Of a DNA stretch of 13,962 nucleotides, positions 13,376 through 13,962 are shown piece after piece (the stretch's first letter is position 1; every line of letters starts with the position of its first letter). A model generated the notes under the pieces. It searched no databases. It was not told the origin of the DNA and saw nothing but the letters and a program-made list of their open reading frames with translations. This DNA comes from an uncultured Lachnospiraceae bacterium. Its GTDB lineage: Bacteria; Bacillota; Clostridia; Lachnospirales; Lachnospiraceae. The translations under genes and the position numbers were made by a program. The stretch is taken from NCBI GenBank assembly GCA_958426095.1, contig CATZYB010000049.1, positions 1 through 13,962 of the forward strand. Reading direction: 5' to 3'.

Positions 13376-13962
13376 CTATATGACCTGAAATGTTTTCCAC
13401 TTCCCAGACTGCTGCCGCCAGAAGAAAATAACTGCACGGATAATCCAGTCACTGACCATTGCAATAGCAATTCCAATGACACCCATTTGCAGGACAACTC
13501 CTAAAAGATAGGACAGCAGCAGACGCACCGCTATGGTGGACAGAAACGAAACATACATGGTGAACTTCACATCGCCCGCTGCCCGCAGCCCATTGCTGAG
13601 CGCACCGGAAAAAGGATACGCAATGGCATTGAACAGGTTGTGAATCAGCACCAGCCAAATGACAAGCTGTTTTGTATCCGGCTCCAAGGCATAGAATTTC
13701 ATAAACAGAGGAGTCATAAGGAAAATCAAAAGGTTCCATGCCGATGAAAGCAACAGCGTGATCTTCGTCAATTTCTTAAGATAGGTTTCCGCGGCCTGTG
13801 TATCCCCATTTCCCATGCATTGTCCGATGACTGTGATAAACACCGGACTCATAGCAACACCTGCCAGAGCAGCCAAAGACCAAATACTCTGCGCCACACC
13901 GTTTGCGGCAATCTGATAAGTACCAAAGAGCGCTACGATACTACTCAAAGCTACCTTTACCA
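13376..13962 (-). CDS. MATE-family multidrug/Na+ antiporter, C-terminal part, cut by window edge
   Basis: 195 residues, open to the window end. Hydrophobic helices alternate with short loops; telling motifs are YQIAANGVAQSIWSLAALAG, SPVFITVIGQCMGNGDTQAA, then LEPDTKQLVIWLVLIHNLFN, PFSGALSNGLRAAGDVKFTM and a short polar tail RQQSGKWKTFQVI ending at TAG. The order (IGQxMGxGD, ...A...xxGALRxxGDxxFxM) is that of NorM/DinF-type MATE proteins. They export cationic drugs or flavins using Na+ or H+. Visible length agrees with the last five or six of twelve helices. The stop is followed at once by flavodoxin remnant, so the intergenic region has been deleted. Confidence 0.87.
   Translation of the reverse strand, partial: VKVALSSIVALFGTYQIAANGVAQSIWSLAALAGVAMSPVFITVIGQCMGNGDTQAAETYLKKLTKITLLLSSAWNLLIFLMTPLFMKFYALEPDTKQLVIWLVLIHNLFNAIAYPFSGALSNGLRAAGDVKFTMYVSFLSTIAVRLLLSYLLGVVLQMGVIGIAIAMVSDWIIRAVIFFWRQQSGKWKTFQVI

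Overview
The window looks like chromosomal DNA of an anaerobic, gut-type Firmicute, probably Clostridia/Lachnospiraceae. The grounds are moderate GC with AT-rich promoters, strong Shine-Dalgarno (AAGGAGG/GGAGG) spacing, a MalT/LuxR-type ATP-binding regulator fragment, a 4Fe-4S aldo/keto reductase, flavodoxins, a lipoprotein flavodoxin, and polar-amino-acid ABC components. This is inference from gene style, not a taxonomic match. I saw no tRNA, rRNA, CRISPR array or transposase.

Left part (1-7011): a sugar-amine (Amadori product) catabolic regulon. A SIS-domain protein resembling fructoselysine-6-phosphate deglycase FrlB (477-1445, +) faces a GntR/UTRA regulator (1535-2245, -). Further right, a six-gene minus-strand operon runs from 6916 to 2368: PfkB kinase (FrlD-like), metal-dependent amidohydrolase, YjbQ/UPF0047 protein, HisM/GlnP-type permease, GlnQ-type ATPase and lipoprotein binding protein. 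It ends at a strong terminator. The two transcription units lie on opposite strands 6 kb apart. Both have near-consensus sigma-A promoters whose -10 box is followed at once by the same GTTATATAA...TAAC sequence, probably the operator of the GntR regulator. The amidohydrolase and YjbQ genes are not part of the textbook fructoselysine pathway and are the most novel part of the window.

Middle part (7106-10007): a minus-strand operon of flavodoxin, iron-type alcohol dehydrogenase and small SAM methyltransferase with its own terminator. Upstream of it lies a decayed fusion of a MerR-type regulator and a lipoprotein flavodoxin.

Right part (10029-12003): a LysR-type regulator and a secreted or membrane-anchored C39-like cysteine peptidase. 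A palindromic T-N11-A box overlaps the LysR promoter. A matching box sits about 67 bp upstream of the predicted peptidase start of transcription, the layout expected for autorepression plus activation.

Far right (11950-13962): a gene graveyard. It holds the C-terminal part of a MATE transporter cut by the window edge, a flavodoxin remnant with frameshifts and an internal deletion, an aldo/keto reductase remnant fused to it and carrying its own internal deletion, and a truncated ApbE. An unrecognised reading frame without a start codon follows. In its intact form this was probably a flavin/Fe-S redox operon.
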